A stretch of DNA of 64,000 nt from Demequina phytophila (GTDB lineage Bacteria > Actinomycetota > Actinomycetes > Actinomycetales > Demequinaceae), in assembly GCF_000971135.1 (NCBI RefSeq), contig NZ_BBLW01000006.1, positions 1-64,000 on the forward strand. The letters run 5' to 3'. The notes beneath the pieces are model-generated. The model saw only the letters and a program-made list of their open reading frames with translations, did not search any database and had not been told where the DNA came from. Position numbers and translations under genes: made by a program. Below, piece by piece: positions 20,261 to 30,058 of the stretch (position 1 is its first letter; each line of letters starts with the position of its first letter).

Positions 20261-21943
20261 ATGCGCATCCTGGTGATCGGTGGAGTGGCAGGCGGCATGA
20301 GCGCCGCGGCCCGCGCGCGCCGCCTCGACGAGCACGCGGAGATCATCGTGCTCGAGAAGGGCAAGTACGTCTCGTTCGCGAACTGCGGCCTGCCCTATCA
20401 CGTGAGCGGCGAGATCGAGCAGGACTCGTACCTGCTGCTGCACACGCCGGAGACCCTCCGCGCGTCGCTCGACCTCGACGTCCGCACCGAGCACGAGGTC
20501 ATCGGAATCGACCGCACCGCGCAGACCGTCCTGGTCGCGACCCCCGCCGGCACCGAGACGCTGTCCTACGACGCGCTGGTGCTCTCCCCCGGTGCTGATG
20601 CGATCGTCCCGCCGATCCCCGGCATGGACCTGCCCGAGGTCACCCACCTGCGCACCGTCGACGAGGCGCGCTCGCTCGCTGCCCGCACCGCCACCGCGAA
20701 GCGCGCGGTCGTGATGGGCGCCGGGTTCATCGGCCTCGAGACCGCCGAGGCGTTCCGCCACCGCGGCCTCGACGTCACCCTGGTCGAGCTGGCCCCGCAG
20801 GTGCTCCCGCCGCTCGCGCCCGAGATGAGCGCGCTCGTCGAGAAGGAGCTGCGCGCGAACGGCGTGGACGTGCGCACGGGCGTCGCGGCGACCGGCGTGC
20901 GCGCCGGCTCCGCCGGGGACGATGCCGCGGTCACCGTCTCGCTCGGCGACGGCACCGAGGTGGCGGCGGACATCGTGGTGGTGTCCGTGGGCGTGCGGCC
21001 GAACTCGTCGCTCGCGGCCGAGGCGGGCCTCGAGGTGACCGACCGCGGCGCGATCGTGGTCGACGAGCTCCAGCGCACCTCGGACGCGCACATCTGGGCC
21101 GCGGGGGACGCGATCGCCGTGCGCCACGGCGTCACCGGCCAGGTGGGCCCGGTGCCGCTCGCCGGCCCCGCGAACCGTCAGGGCCGCCGCGCGGCGGACT
21201 CGATCATGGGTCGCACCGACAAGGCACAGCCGGTGCTCGGGACCGCCATCGTGCGCGCGTTCGGGCTGACGGCCGCCATGACGGGCGCGTCGCCGCGCAT
21301 GCTGGACGCGGCCGGCATCGAGTACTTCGTGGTCCACACGCACCCCGGCAACCACGCGGGCTACTTCCCCGGCTCGCAGATCCTGCACCTCATGGGCGTG
21401 TTCTCTCCCACCGGGGAGCTGCTGGGTGCCCAGGCCGTGGGCCCGGACGGCGCCGACAAGCGCATCGACGTGCTCGCCACGGCGCTGCGGGCGGGCTTCT
21501 CTGCCGACGACATCGCGGAGCTCGAGCTCGCATACGCACCCCCCTTCGGGTCCGCCAAGGACCCCATCAACATGCTGGGCTTCGCCGCGCAGAACGTCAT
21601 CAACGGCACCACCACCCTGTGGACGGCCGCAGACCTCCCGTGGGTCGTGGACAACGCGCTGCTCCTCGACGTGCGCAGCGAGCGCGAGTACGCCGGCGGC
21701 CACCTGCCGACGGCGGTCAACCTGCCGCACACTCACCTGCGCGAGTACATCGAGGGTGTGAAGCAGCTCGCGGCCGGGCGGCCGATCCGCGTGATCTGCG
21801 CCTCGGGCGTGCGCTCGTACTACGCGCACCGCGTCCTGAGCCAGCACGGCTTCGACTCGGCGACGTTCGACGGCGGCATGTTCACGCTGGTCGAGGCCGT
21901 CCCGGGCGTCGAGCTCGCGACGGGTGCGTTCCAGCCCGCCTGA
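20261..21943 (+). CDS. CoA-disulfide reductase with C-terminal rhodanese domain
   Basis: The 560-residue flavoprotein has an N-terminal FAD/NAD(P) disulfide-reductase fold (GGVAGGMSAAARARR at residues 6-20), the single active-site Cys in SFANCGLPYHVSG, a dimerisation domain, and a rhodanese domain from about residue 465 with the Cys loop ICASGVRS. Fusions of this type reduce CoA persulfides and polysulfides. An AAGGACC site precedes the ATG. The promoter carries a CstR-type operator. A dispersed-motif copy encodes AGDDAAV in a surface loop. Confidence 0.93.
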   Translation: MRILVIGGVAGGMSAAARARRLDEHAEIIVLEKGKYVSFANCGLPYHVSGEIEQDSYLLLHTPETLRASLDLDVRTEHEVIGIDRTAQTVLVATPAGTETLSYDALVLSPGADAIVPPIPGMDLPEVTHLRTVDEARSLAARTATAKRAVVMGAGFIGLETAEAFRHRGLDVTLVELAPQVLPPLAPEMSALVEKELRANGVDVRTGVAATGVRAGSAGDDAAVTVSLGDGTEVAADIVVVSVGVRPNSSLAAEAGLEVTDRGAIVVDELQRTSDAHIWAAGDAIAVRHGVTGQVGPVPLAGPANRQGRRAADSIMGRTDKAQPVLGTAIVRAFGLTAAMTGASPRMLDAAGIEYFVVHTHPGNHAGYFPGSQILHLMGVFSPTGELLGAQAVGPDGADKRIDVLATALRAGFSADDIAELELAYAPPFGSAKDPINMLGFAAQNVINGTTTLWTAADLPWVVDNALLLDVRSEREYAGGHLPTAVNLPHTHLREYIEGVKQLAAGRPIRVICASGVRSYYAHRVLSQHGFDSATFDGGMFTLVEAVPGVELATGAFQPA

Positions 21944-21962
21944 TCCGGAGCGCCGGCCCGGC

Positions 21963-22214
21963 GAGAACGGCGAGCGCGCGCGACCGCGCCAGTGGTGCGC
22001 GCACGCTCGCCGTTTTCATGCACTTTCGCGAGCCTGGTGACGCGCGACCGGCCCGCATACGGACGCCATTCGACCCGATCGGCGCCACATCTAGCAGGAA
22101 GATCGGGACAAGCTCCCATCTGGCACCCGATTCAGCACGCCAGCGCGCCGAACGGGCGCTCCCCACTCGCCGGAACCGATCGCGCCCTTCGCGAGAGTGC
22201 ATGAAAACGACGAG
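21963..22214. repeat. Family E palindrome, copy 2, with embedded hairpin
   Basis: Outer arms: CTCGCCGTTTTCATGCAC extended by TTTCGCGAG (22006-22032) and CTTCGCGAGAGTGCATG extended by AAAACGACGAG (22187-22214). The left arm also pairs with GAGAACGGCGAGCG at 21963-21976 to give a strong GC hairpin that can terminate the reductase transcript. 22215-22337 contains no further feature. The whole 394-bp gap lacks a gene. Confidence 0.7.
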
Positions 22215-22337
22215 GGTGGCGGTACGAGCCTCCGCACCCCGAGCGATGCGGGCGTCTCCGGCGTCGCGCGCAACACGGGTCGGTGTGTGCAGCGCGCGCG
22301 GTCGACGCCGGCCCGGCGCGGGTGGAGCATGGCTCCC

Positions 22338-23114
22338 ATGAGCGACGTCACCTCCGCCGACGGCACCCGGATCGGACACGAGAGCCTCGGCACCGGCCCT
22401 GCGATCGTGGTCGTCGACGGGGCCATGTGCTTCCGCGACTCCGGGCCGGCGCGCGGCATCGCGGCCGCCCTCGCGACCCACCTCACCGTCCACGTGTACG
22501 ACCGTCGCGGACGGGGCGCGAGCGGCGACACCGCACCCTTCGCCGTCGAGCGCGAGATCGAGGACATCGCCGCCGTGATCGACGCGGCGGGCGGGACCGC
22601 GGCGCTCCTCGGGATGTCGTCCGGCGGCGCCCTCGCGGCTCGCGCCGCCGCGGCGCTGGGCGACGCGGTGACGCATCTGATCGCCTACGAGCCTCCATTC
22701 ATGCCGCCGCCGGCACGCGACGGAGCGGCGGCGTACACCGCCGCGCTCACCGCGGCGCTCGAGCGGGGCGATCGCGATGGCGCGCTGGCCGCGTTCTTCG
22801 CGCGGGTGGGCGTCCCCGACGCCGCCGTGGAGACGATGCGCCGGTCGCCCGGGTGGGAGGGCAACCTGGCGATCGCGCCGACCTTGGCGTACGACGATGC
22901 GGCGATGGGCGACTCGTCGGTTCCGGACGACCTCGCGGCCATTGGCGCACCCACGCTCGCGCTGGCCGGTTCGGCGACGCCCGACTTCCTGCAGTGGGGC
23001 GCGCGCGAGCTCGCCGCGACCGTCCCCGGCGCGACGTTTGCGCTGGTGGAGGGCCAGGGCCACGCGGTGGATCCCGACGCGCTCGCGCCCCACGTGGTCG
23101 GCCTCGTCGGGTAG
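22338..23114 (+). CDS. Alpha/beta hydrolase
   Basis: The 258-residue protein shows an alpha/beta-hydrolase core: oxyanion strand VVVDGAM, the nucleophile elbow GMSSG (Ser near residue 91) and the catalytic His in GQGHAVD near the C-terminus, with an acid after strand 6 (LALAGSATPDF). The substrate is unknown. The ATG at 22338 was preferred; an ATG three codons upstream (22329) is equally possible. The gene ends 4 bp from the converging nadB stop with no room for a terminator. Confidence 0.82.
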   Translation: MSDVTSADGTRIGHESLGTGPAIVVVDGAMCFRDSGPARGIAAALATHLTVHVYDRRGRGASGDTAPFAVEREIEDIAAVIDAAGGTAALLGMSSGGALAARAAAALGDAVTHLIAYEPPFMPPPARDGAAAYTAALTAALERGDRDGALAAFFARVGVPDAAVETMRRSPGWEGNLAIAPTLAYDDAAMGDSSVPDDLAAIGAPTLALAGSATPDFLQWGARELAATVPGATFALVEGQGHAVDPDALAPHVVGLVG

Positions 23115-23118
23115 CGGC

Positions 23119-24813
23119 CTACTCCCCCAGCTCGAGCGGCGCCTGCGCGAACTCCAGCGTGCCGTCCGGTGAAAGCCGCGCGGCCAGGTGGACCGCCCAC
23201 TCGGGATCGGTCTCGGGGAAGTCCGAGCGCTGGTGGCCACCGCGGGACTCCTCGCGCAGCAGCGCGGCCTCGACCAGCACGGAGGCCGCCGCGACGATGT
23301 TCGTGGTCTCCCACTCCGCCACCTGAGGCACCACGGCCGTCACCGGGTCCGTGTGGAAGCGGGCGCGGATGCGATCCAACCGGGCCACCGCATCGTCCAG
23401 GGTGTCGCCGTCGCGAACCGGCCCCGCGCCCTCGTGGGCGATGGCCTGGACTCGCGGGCGCATCGTCGCCGGTACCAGGGCTGACTCGCCCGACCGCTCG
23501 ACGGGCTCGAGCTGGGTGAGGACCCCGTCCGCCACCATCTCCGCGGCGTCGCGCGCCGCGCGGCGCGCGAACACGAGCCCCTCGAGCAGCGAGTTCGAGG
23601 CGAGGCGGTTGGCGCCATGGACGCCCGTGCACGCGGCCTCGCCGATGGCGTAGAGGCCGCGCTGCGTCGAGCGCCCGTGGAGGTCCGTGAGGATGCCGCC
23701 GGAGTGGAAGTGCTGCGCGGGCGCGACGGGGATGAGGTCGCGCGACATGTCCAGGCCGTGGCCCTCGAGGGAGCGCCAGATGGATGGGAAGCGGCGCTCG
23801 AGGAAGTCCCGGTCGAGGTGGCGGCAGTCGAGGAAGACGGAGTCGGACTCGTCCTCGCGCATCACGTCGACGATGGTGCGGCTCACCACGTCGCGGGGCG
23901 CGAGCTCGGCGAGCTCGTGGCGGCCCACCATGAACCGCTCGCCCGCGCCGTTGAGAAGGTAGGCCCCCTCGCCGCGGACCGCCTCCGAGATGAGCGGCAG
24001 CTGGCCGCGCGCGTTCGCGCCCTGCCACAGCACCGTCGGGTGGAACTGCACGAACTCGACGTCCGCGACCGCGGCGCCCGCGCGCAGCGCCGCCGCGAGG
24101 CCGTCGCCGGTCGACGAGGCGGGGTTGGTCGAGGAGCGGAACACCTGGCCGATGCCGCCCGTCGCGAACACCACGGCCTTCGCGAGCGCCGCGCCCACGC
24201 CGTCGCGCGAGCCCTCACCGATCACGTGGATGGTCGCGCCGCAGACGGGGCCCGGGCGGCCCTCCGCGTCGGGCGCGCCCGTGAGGAGGTCGACCACCAT
24301 GGCGTGCTCGATGACCTCGATGCCGGGGTCGTTGCGGATCGCCTCGAGCTGCTCGACCAGGGCGCGGGAGACCTCGGCGCCGGTGGCGTCGCCGCCCGCG
24401 TGCACGATCCTGTCGCGGTGGTGGCCGCCCTCGCGCGTGAGGGTGAGGTCGCCGTCGGGGCCGGTGTCGAACTGCGCGCCGCGGCGCAGGAGCTTGCGGA
24501 TCGAGTGGGGGCCCTCGGTCACGAGGACCCGGACGGCCTCCTCGGAGCACAGCCCCACGCCGGCGACCAGCGTGTCCTCGAGGTGCTCCTCGGGAGTGTC
24601 CTCGGGGTCCAGCGCCGCCGCGATGCCGCCCTGCGCCCACACCGTGCTGCCCGAGGACAGCAGCCCCTTGGTCACCACGAGCACGCGGTCCACCTTCTCG
24701 CGCAGGTCGAGCGCGGTGGTGAGGCCAGCGATGCCGGAGCCCACCACGATGACGTCGGTCTCGATGGTCCAGCCGGGCTGAGGCGCGGCCAGGCTGCGCA
24801 CGAAGGCGGTCAT
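23119..24813 (-). CDS. nadB: L-aspartate oxidase
   Basis: The 564-residue flavoenzyme oxidises aspartate to iminoaspartate for quinolinate synthesis. FAD site VVGSGIAGLTTALDL at residues 23-37, SSGSTVWAQGGIAAA, REGGHHRDRIVHAGGDATG and HGANRLASNSLLEGLVF are all present, followed by the helical C-terminal domain. nadA is not in the window. The dispersed motif at 23390 encodes LDDAVARL. Confidence 0.94.
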   Translation of the reverse strand: MTAFVRSLAAPQPGWTIETDVIVVGSGIAGLTTALDLREKVDRVLVVTKGLLSSGSTVWAQGGIAAALDPEDTPEEHLEDTLVAGVGLCSEEAVRVLVTEGPHSIRKLLRRGAQFDTGPDGDLTLTREGGHHRDRIVHAGGDATGAEVSRALVEQLEAIRNDPGIEVIEHAMVVDLLTGAPDAEGRPGPVCGATIHVIGEGSRDGVGAALAKAVVFATGGIGQVFRSSTNPASSTGDGLAAALRAGAAVADVEFVQFHPTVLWQGANARGQLPLISEAVRGEGAYLLNGAGERFMVGRHELAELAPRDVVSRTIVDVMREDESDSVFLDCRHLDRDFLERRFPSIWRSLEGHGLDMSRDLIPVAPAQHFHSGGILTDLHGRSTQRGLYAIGEAACTGVHGANRLASNSLLEGLVFARRAARDAAEMVADGVLTQLEPVERSGESALVPATMRPRVQAIAHEGAGPVRDGDTLDDAVARLDRIRARFHTDPVTAVVPQVAEWETTNIVAAASVLVEAALLREESRGGHQRSDFPETDPEWAVHLAARLSPDGTLEFAQAPLELGE

Positions 24814-24860
24814 GAACGCCAGGCTACCGGCGCGGATGCGGGACCCCGACCGGGACCCCG

Positions 24861-24874
24861 ACCGTGCGGAATGG
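24861..24874. repeat. Half copy of the family A arm
   Basis: ACCGTGCGGAATGG between nadB and panD matches the right arm variant at 18744-18757. No left arm is visible; tandem GGGACCCCGACC units precede it. It may be a decayed element. Confidence 0.45.
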
Positions 24875-24888
24875 ATTGGGGGTGGGGC

Positions 24889-25356
24889 TCAGCGCGCCGG
24901 GAACGCGTCCCAGCCGCGCTCGTGGAACGCGTGCACGGGCAGGCCGGACGGCTCGAGCCCGTCGGCGCCCGCGGGGACCAGCCCCGGCTCGTCGGACAGC
25001 TCGACCACGCGGTTGGCGGCGTCGACGAACACGACGTGGGGCTCGAAGGTCCGGGCCTCGGCGTCGGCGAGCATGCCGTAGCCGATGATGATGACCAGGT
25101 CCCCCTGGTGCACCAGGTGCGCCGCCGCGCCGTTGATGCACAGCACCCCCGAGCCGCGCTCCCCCGGGATCGCGTACGTGGTGAGCCGTGCGCCGTTGGT
25201 GATGTCGACGATGTCCACCTGCTGGCCCGGCAGCAGGTCCGCCGCCTCCATGAGGTCGACGTCGATGGTGACGGAGCCCACGTAGTGCAGGTCCGCCTGG
25301 GTGACGGTCGCGCGATGGATCTTGGAGATCATCATCGGGCGCTGGAGCGAGGTCAT
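24889..25356 (-). CDS. panD: Aspartate 1-decarboxylase (PanD proenzyme)
   Basis: The 155-residue pyruvoyl enzyme makes beta-alanine for pantothenate. The self-cleavage site Gly-Ser is in HYVGSVTID (Ser near residue 29), and [20 protein letters not shown] is conserved. The ATG at 25356 has a GGAAGGA site; the product is longer than the usual 120-130 residues because of an 8-residue N-terminal and a C-terminal extension. It follows panC by 55 bp in the same operon. Confidence 0.95.
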   Translation of the reverse strand: MTSLQRPMMISKIHRATVTQADLHYVGSVTIDVDLMEAADLLPGQQVDIVDITNGARLTTYAIPGERGSGVLCINGAAAHLVHQGDLVIIIGYGMLADAEARTFEPHVVFVDAANRVVELSDEPGLVPAGADGLEPSGLPVHAFHERGWDAFPAR

Positions 25357-25411
25357 GAGGGATCCTTCCGACGCGGTGGCACGGGGCGGGCGGGGGCAGG
25401 CGGGCCGGGTG

Positions 25412-26284
25412 TCAGCCGAGCAGGGGCCCGATCCGCGTCACCACGTTGTCGATGAGCCGCGTCTCTCCCACGTGGGCGGCCACGGCGATCACTGCCTCTC
25501 CACGGTAGTCCCCGTCGAGCCCCTCGGCGGTGACGGGATCGAGCGCCGCGAGGTAGTCGAGCTTCACGCCTGGCTCGCGGGCGAGCGCCGCCTGGGCCGC
25601 GGACACGGCCTCGTCGAGGTCGGCACCTGCCCGGGCCGCGGCATCGGCCGCCATGACGGCCTCCGAGAGGATGAGCGCCTGTGCGCGCTGCGGCGCGGTG
25701 AGGAACACGTTGCGGGAGGACAGCGCGAGCCCGTCGGCGTCGCGCACCGTGGGAACGGCGACCACCTCGACCCCCATGGTGAGGTCGCGCACCATGGTGC
25801 GCACGGCGATGAGCTGCTGCGCGTCCTTCTGCCCGAAGAACGCGAGGTCGGGCTGCGTGAGATGCATGAGCTTGCACACCACGGTGAGCACGCCGTCGAG
25901 GTGACCGGGACGATGCGCCCCCTCGAACACCTCGCCGATGCGTCCCGCGTTGACCGTCACCACCGGCGGCCCGCCCGGATAGACCTCCTCGACGCCGGGC
26001 GCGAAGACCACGTCGACGCCCAGTGGCTCGAGGAGCGCGCAGTCCTCGTCCAGCGTGCGGGGGTAGGTGTCGAGGTCCTCGGCGTCGTCGAACTGGAGGG
26101 GGTTGACGAAGATGGTGACCACCACCTCGTCGGCGGCCTCGCGCGCGGCGCGCACCAGCGCGAGGTGGCCCTCGTGCAGCGCGCCCATGGTCATGACCAC
26201 GGCACGCGAGGGCCTGTCCCCGGAGCGCCGGGCCGGCCGCACCGCCGGTCCCCGCAGCTCGCTCGCGGTGTGGACTACACGCAT
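25412..26284 (-). CDS. panC: Pantothenate synthetase
   Basis: The 290-residue ligase joins pantoate and beta-alanine. [13 protein letters not shown] carries the ATP-binding HXGH motif, followed by [17 protein letters not shown] and SSRNVFL. The ATG at 26284 overlaps the upstream stop by one base. The dispersed-motif copy at 25908 encodes the GAHRPGH segment, in a place where families vary. panB is not in the window. Confidence 0.95.
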   Translation of the reverse strand: MRVVHTASELRGPAVRPARRSGDRPSRAVVMTMGALHEGHLALVRAAREAADEVVVTIFVNPLQFDDAEDLDTYPRTLDEDCALLEPLGVDVVFAPGVEEVYPGGPPVVTVNAGRIGEVFEGAHRPGHLDGVLTVVCKLMHLTQPDLAFFGQKDAQQLIAVRTMVRDLTMGVEVVAVPTVRDADGLALSSRNVFLTAPQRAQALILSEAVMAADAAARAGADLDEAVSAAQAALAREPGVKLDYLAALDPVTAEGLDGDYRGEAVIAVAAHVGETRLIDNVVTRIGPLLG

Positions 26285-27213
26285 CAGTCCCCCATCCCTT
26301 CCGTGCCGAGCGTCGCGATGAGGTCGGCGTACTGCGCGGGCCCGATCCGGCCGCCGCTGAGTGCCAGGTCGGCCGTCGCGCGCGCCATGGCACGATACGC
26401 GAACAGCGCCTCGGGCTGCCCCTCCAGCGCGCGCAGGTGGGCCGCGACGGTGCCCGCGTCGCCGCGCACCACCGGCCCGGTGAGGGTCGACACGGCGCCG
26501 GGCGCGTCGCGCAGCGCGCCATCCACGGACGCGTGGATGAGCGGCCCCAGCACCCGTGCGGGCTCCTCGATCCCGATCCGCGACAGCACCTGGCTGGCCT
26601 GCGCGACCGCGGTCACCACGTGGTTCGCACCGTGCACCAGGGCCGCGTGATAGAGCGGCCGGTCCCACTCCTCGACCACCACGGGCTCGCCGCCCATCTC
26701 CACCACGAGCGCCTGCGCGATGGGCAGCATCCCGGGCGGCGCGGTGACGGCGAACACGGCGTCGATCAGGCGCGACCGGTCGAGCGACGTGCCGGTGAAT
26801 GTCATGGCGGGGTGGATCGCCAGGGGGACGATGCCCGGGGTAGCGGTCTCGGACAGCACCTGGATCCCGTGGCGCCCGGACGTGTGGACCACCAGCTGCC
26901 CGGGCCTCCAGGCCTCGACCTTGGACAGGCCCGTGGCGACGGGCCCGATCGCGTCGTCCGGGACGGTGAGCAGCACCAGCTCGGCGGCGCGGACCACCTC
27001 GTCGGGGTCGGCGATGGGCACGCCCGGCAGCAGCGCCTCGATGCGGGCGACCGTCGCGTCGGACACGCCGGACGCGGCGACCACGTCGTGGCCCGCCTCC
27101 CGCAGCGCCGCCGCGAGCACGGCGCCCACGCGCCCCGCCCCCACCACGCCGATCCGGAGCCTGCCCGGCCGGCGCGTGTTGCCGTTGACCGCGTGACCGC
27201 GGACGTCATCCAT
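26284..27213 (-). CDS. Rossmann-fold DUF2520 protein
   Basis: The 309-residue protein has an N-terminal NAD(P)-binding site GVVGAGRVGAVLAAAL (residues 22-37) and a C-terminal DUF2520 helical domain beginning near LYHAALVHGANHVVTAV, a layout resembling ketopantoate and 6-phosphogluconate dehydrogenases. Its constant place before panC suggests a pantoate-related reductase role, but this is inference. It overlaps the PH-domain gene stop by 8 bp. Confidence 0.85.
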   Translation of the reverse strand: MDDVRGHAVNGNTRRPGRLRIGVVGAGRVGAVLAAALREAGHDVVAASGVSDATVARIEALLPGVPIADPDEVVRAAELVLLTVPDDAIGPVATGLSKVEAWRPGQLVVHTSGRHGIQVLSETATPGIVPLAIHPAMTFTGTSLDRSRLIDAVFAVTAPPGMLPIAQALVVEMGGEPVVVEEWDRPLYHAALVHGANHVVTAVAQASQVLSRIGIEEPARVLGPLIHASVDGALRDAPGAVSTLTGPVVRGDAGTVAAHLRALEGQPEALFAYRAMARATADLALSGGRIGPAQYADLIATLGTEGMGD

Positions 27214-28756
27214 GAGTCGCCTCCTGCTCGAGCCCGACCGCGCTCATCCACTGCTCCGGGGTCTGCCGGCGCCGGCCCTCCCGCGCCCGCTGGGCCTGGG
27301 CGTCCAGCAGGGCCACCGCATCGTCCACCGCGAGGTGCGCCGCGACGGGCTGCACCGGTCCCTGCGTCGAGTGCACCACCACGTTCGCGAGGCCCAGCGC
27401 GCGGCGCAGCGGGCCCTGCGTGAGGCCCAGGGACTGGGTGCGCTCGTGCGGGACCACGAACAGCTCCTTCTCCCAGCGGCCGCGGCGGATCAGCAGCGCG
27501 CGGTCGGTGGCGCGGACGCCGCGGAACCGCCACTGGAGCGGGTCGACGCGACGCGCGCGCTCGGGGCTGGTGGTGAAGCCGCCCTCGTCGCCACGACCGT
27601 GCAGCGCATGGCCGAGCGTGCCGGACGGGTCCGGGTCCCCCAGGTCGGGCAGCACCAGCCACACCGCGAGCAGCGCCTCCTCGCGCGTCGCGACGGGATG
27701 CAGCACGGACACGGACTCCTGGTCCTCGCCGTAGCCCGCGACGTTGATGGTGATGCGCCACCAGTCCTGACCGCGCCACCACCAGGGCTGATGCAGGCGG
27801 ATCGCGGCGACGCGGCCCGGCGGGACGGTCTGCTTGCGGGTCTCCGTGAGGCCGTGGCGCAGGCGCAGCCCGTCCGCGGAGATGCCCGCCGTGAACCCGA
27901 AGCCGCCGTTGAGCCGCGTCCAGAAGTAGCCGAGCAGTCCCGCGAGCGCCGTCACGATCGCCACCACGCTGGTGCCCAGCACGGCGGCCACCGCGCCCCA
28001 CACGTCATAGTCGAAGCCGAGCACCGCGATCAGCGCGACCACCGGCGTCGCGAGGAGGACAAGCGTCGGGGTGGACAGCGCGATCGAGCCGAGCAGCCGG
28101 CCCGCGGGGAGGCGGTAGACCTCGCGCTCCTCGGCGGCGGCCACGGCCGTGCGGGGACGCTCCAGCGGGTGGCCGATCAGGCCGGGGGACGATGCCGGGG
28201 CGACGTCCTCGCCCGGGGTGACCGGGGCATCGTCCCCGGTATCCGCGGTGCCGCGCACGCCGGCGGCGAGCGCGAGGATCTCGTTGCGGAGGGCCTCGGC
28301 GTCGCCGAGGCGGAGGAACTTGAGCTCGACGCCGGACTTCTGGCCGCCGGCGACCTGGATGGTGATGGCGGCGAAGCCGAAGACCCGGGCGAGGAGCGGC
28401 TGGACCACGTCGACGGCCTGGAGGCGGTCCAGTCGGGCCTGGCGCTGCTGGCGGGTGACGATCCCCTGGCGGAGGTAGACCGCATCGTCGCCGATGCGGA
28501 ACTCGGTGCGGCGCCACTGCCAGTACGAGACCGTGATGGTGAGCGCGAACGCGAGGGTCGCCGCCGCGACCAGGCCCAGCAGCGGGAACTGGTCGAAGAA
28601 GGAGAACTCCTCGTCGCCGCCGTCGACCCAGTCGGGCAGGTACTGGTGGATCCAGTACGCGAGCAGCAGGCCCAGGATCGCCCAGCCGCCCAGGAACGGC
28701 GAGACCGGGTGCAGGCGCGTCCACTCGCGAGGGGCCTGATAGATGTGGCTGTTCAT
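27206..28756 (-). CDS. Membrane protein with bacterial PH domains (YdbT-like)
   Basis: The 516-residue protein has two N-terminal membrane helices (about residues 20-75), a bPH2 domain (EFRIGDDAVYLRQGIVTRQQRQARLDRLQAVD), a low-complexity linker, a second pair of helices, then further bPH2-like regions (ALLIRRGRWEKELFVVPHERTQSL). Function is unknown; such proteins are paired with a small PH-domain protein, as here. The linker contains two facing dispersed-motif copies (28187 and 28227), encoding PASSP and TGDDAPV, and a third copy encodes VDDAVALL. Confidence 0.87.
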   Translation of the reverse strand: MNSHIYQAPREWTRLHPVSPFLGGWAILGLLLAYWIHQYLPDWVDGGDEEFSFFDQFPLLGLVAAATLAFALTITVSYWQWRRTEFRIGDDAVYLRQGIVTRQQRQARLDRLQAVDVVQPLLARVFGFAAITIQVAGGQKSGVELKFLRLGDAEALRNEILALAAGVRGTADTGDDAPVTPGEDVAPASSPGLIGHPLERPRTAVAAAEEREVYRLPAGRLLGSIALSTPTLVLLATPVVALIAVLGFDYDVWGAVAAVLGTSVVAIVTALAGLLGYFWTRLNGGFGFTAGISADGLRLRHGLTETRKQTVPPGRVAAIRLHQPWWWRGQDWWRITINVAGYGEDQESVSVLHPVATREEALLAVWLVLPDLGDPDPSGTLGHALHGRGDEGGFTTSPERARRVDPLQWRFRGVRATDRALLIRRGRWEKELFVVPHERTQSLGLTQGPLRRALGLANVVVHSTQGPVQPVAAHLAVDDAVALLDAQAQRAREGRRRQTPEQWMSAVGLEQEATHG

Positions 28757-28773
28757 GGGTGTTCTTGGCCGGG

Positions 28774-29250
28774 TCAGAGGCCGGCGAGGCGGGCCTCGCC
28801 GCGCGTGGTGAGGCGGTCGCGGAGGCGGGCGGCCTCGTCCGCGGGGACGCCGGCGATCGACGCGTCGGTGCCGGGGCTGGCGGTGTGGAGCTGGACCGTC
28901 GCGATGCCGAGCGCGCGGTCGATCGGGCCGGCTTTCACGTCGACGAACTGCATGCGGCCGTACGGCACCACCGTGACGGAGCGGAACATGCGGCCCTTCT
29001 TCACCATGAGGTCGTCGGTGGTCTCGGCCCAGGCGTGGGCGGTGACCTGGCGGACGACGATCCAGCTCGCCCACGCGCCCGCGACGGCCAGGGCGGCCGG
29101 GGCCGTCCAGACCCAGGCGGCTTGGGTGAGGAGCGCAGTGATCGCGGTCGCGAGGATGAGGACGCCGAGCGTGATCCACAGCGTGATGAGGCGTGCCGTG
29201 ATGAGACGGGGAGACACGGAGATCCACGCGGCGTTGTCGTACCAGCTCAT
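28774..29250 (-). CDS. Small PH-domain membrane protein
   Basis: The 158-residue protein has two transmembrane helices (about residues 20-65) and one bPH2 domain (DLMVKKGRMFRSVTVVPYGRMQFVDV). It is the usual partner of the larger PH protein 17 bp downstream. Start chosen at MSWYDNAAW, the family start; the upstream frame enters the palindromic gap. Confidence 0.87.
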   Translation of the reverse strand: MSWYDNAAWISVSPRLITARLITLWITLGVLILATAITALLTQAAWVWTAPAALAVAGAWASWIVVRQVTAHAWAETTDDLMVKKGRMFRSVTVVPYGRMQFVDVKAGPIDRALGIATVQLHTASPGTDASIAGVPADEAARLRDRLTTRGEARLAGL

Positions 29251-29337
29251 GGTGTCCAGTCTGCCAGTGGTGGGTGTGGGTGCCGGCGCGGCACCCCGCG
29301 CTGCGCTCCGCTGCCCCGGCGCTCCGCCGCCCTCACG

Positions 29338-29527
29338 CGCTATGGGGAACTCAGCGACGGTTCGATGGGATTGCGTGCTGCTGCGGGGAACTGATTGGCG
29401 GTTGAGCTCGCCGAGCGTGCGAGCGCGGGCGTGCGACGGCGGTCCGGCGCCATCCGCGGCCGATCGTCGCTGAGTTCCCCCAGGCAACTCCGGACCGCGC
29501 GAAAGCGTCAGCCAGTTCCCCATAGCG
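29338..29527. repeat. Family F nested palindrome (GGGGAACT arms)
   Basis: The outer arms CGCTATGGGGAACT (29338-29351) and AGTTCCCCATAGCG (29514-29527) are perfect over 14 bp. GGGGAACTCAGCGACG (29344-29359) is also perfectly complementary to CGTCGCTGAGTTCCCC (29465-29480). An extra left-type arm GGGGAACTGATTGGCGG lies near 29382. Two alternative long stems are therefore possible. It fills the 312-bp gap between the small PH gene and the DUF3180 gene. Only one copy is in the window. Confidence 0.8.
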
Positions 29528-29562
29528 TGTGCGGACGGGGGCGGGCGCGGCCGGCGCGCCAG

Positions 29563-30036
29563 CTACGGCGTGGTCTGCGGGGCCTGCTTGCCTTCCTCAG
29601 AGGAGGAGTCGTCCTTGCACCAGTGCTCGGCGATGAGCGCAGCCACCACCATCGCCAGCCCGCCCAGCGCGGCGATGAGCGCGGAGATCGCGACCTCGCG
29701 GCGCGGCGCGTGCGACCACTCGAGCGCGATCGCGAGGCCGTAGCCGGCGAACGCGCCCGCGAGGATCGTGCCCGTGTAGGCGCAGGCCTGCGCGAACACC
29801 GCGGTCCGGGCCGCGCGCAGGCCGCTGAGCCCCGGGTTCTTGCCGCGCCGGTACTGGCGCACGCCCCAGCCGAGCCACAGCGCGACCAGCCCCACGCCCA
29901 CCGCGATCGCGGCGACCGTCCACGGCACCGCCATGGGCGAGGCGCCCGAGTTCACCGCGGTGAGCGACACGCCCCAGGCGACCGCGCCCACGATCACCGC
30001 GAGCACGCCCAGCCTGGCGCGGTTCAGCGGCTCCAT
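29563..30036 (-). CDS. DUF3180 four-helix membrane protein
   Basis: The 157-residue protein has four hydrophobic segments and the sequence RQYRRGKNPGLSGLRAARTAVFAQACAYTG typical of DUF3180, an actinobacterial family encoded directly after folK. Function unknown. The ATG at 30036 was chosen; a GTG two codons upstream is possible. Confidence 0.88.
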   Translation of the reverse strand: MEPLNRARLGVLAVIVGAVAWGVSLTAVNSGASPMAVPWTVAAIAVGVGLVALWLGWGVRQYRRGKNPGLSGLRAARTAVFAQACAYTGTILAGAFAGYGLAIALEWSHAPRREVAISALIAALGGLAMVVAALIAEHWCKDDSSSEEGKQAPQTTP

Positions 30037-30058
30037 CGCGACTCCCGGTGCGGCACGG

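Noticed and set aside
27212-29473. 753-codon plus-strand frame opposite the PH-domain genes
   Set aside because: Shadow of the PH-domain genes; no ribosome-binding site, no family features.
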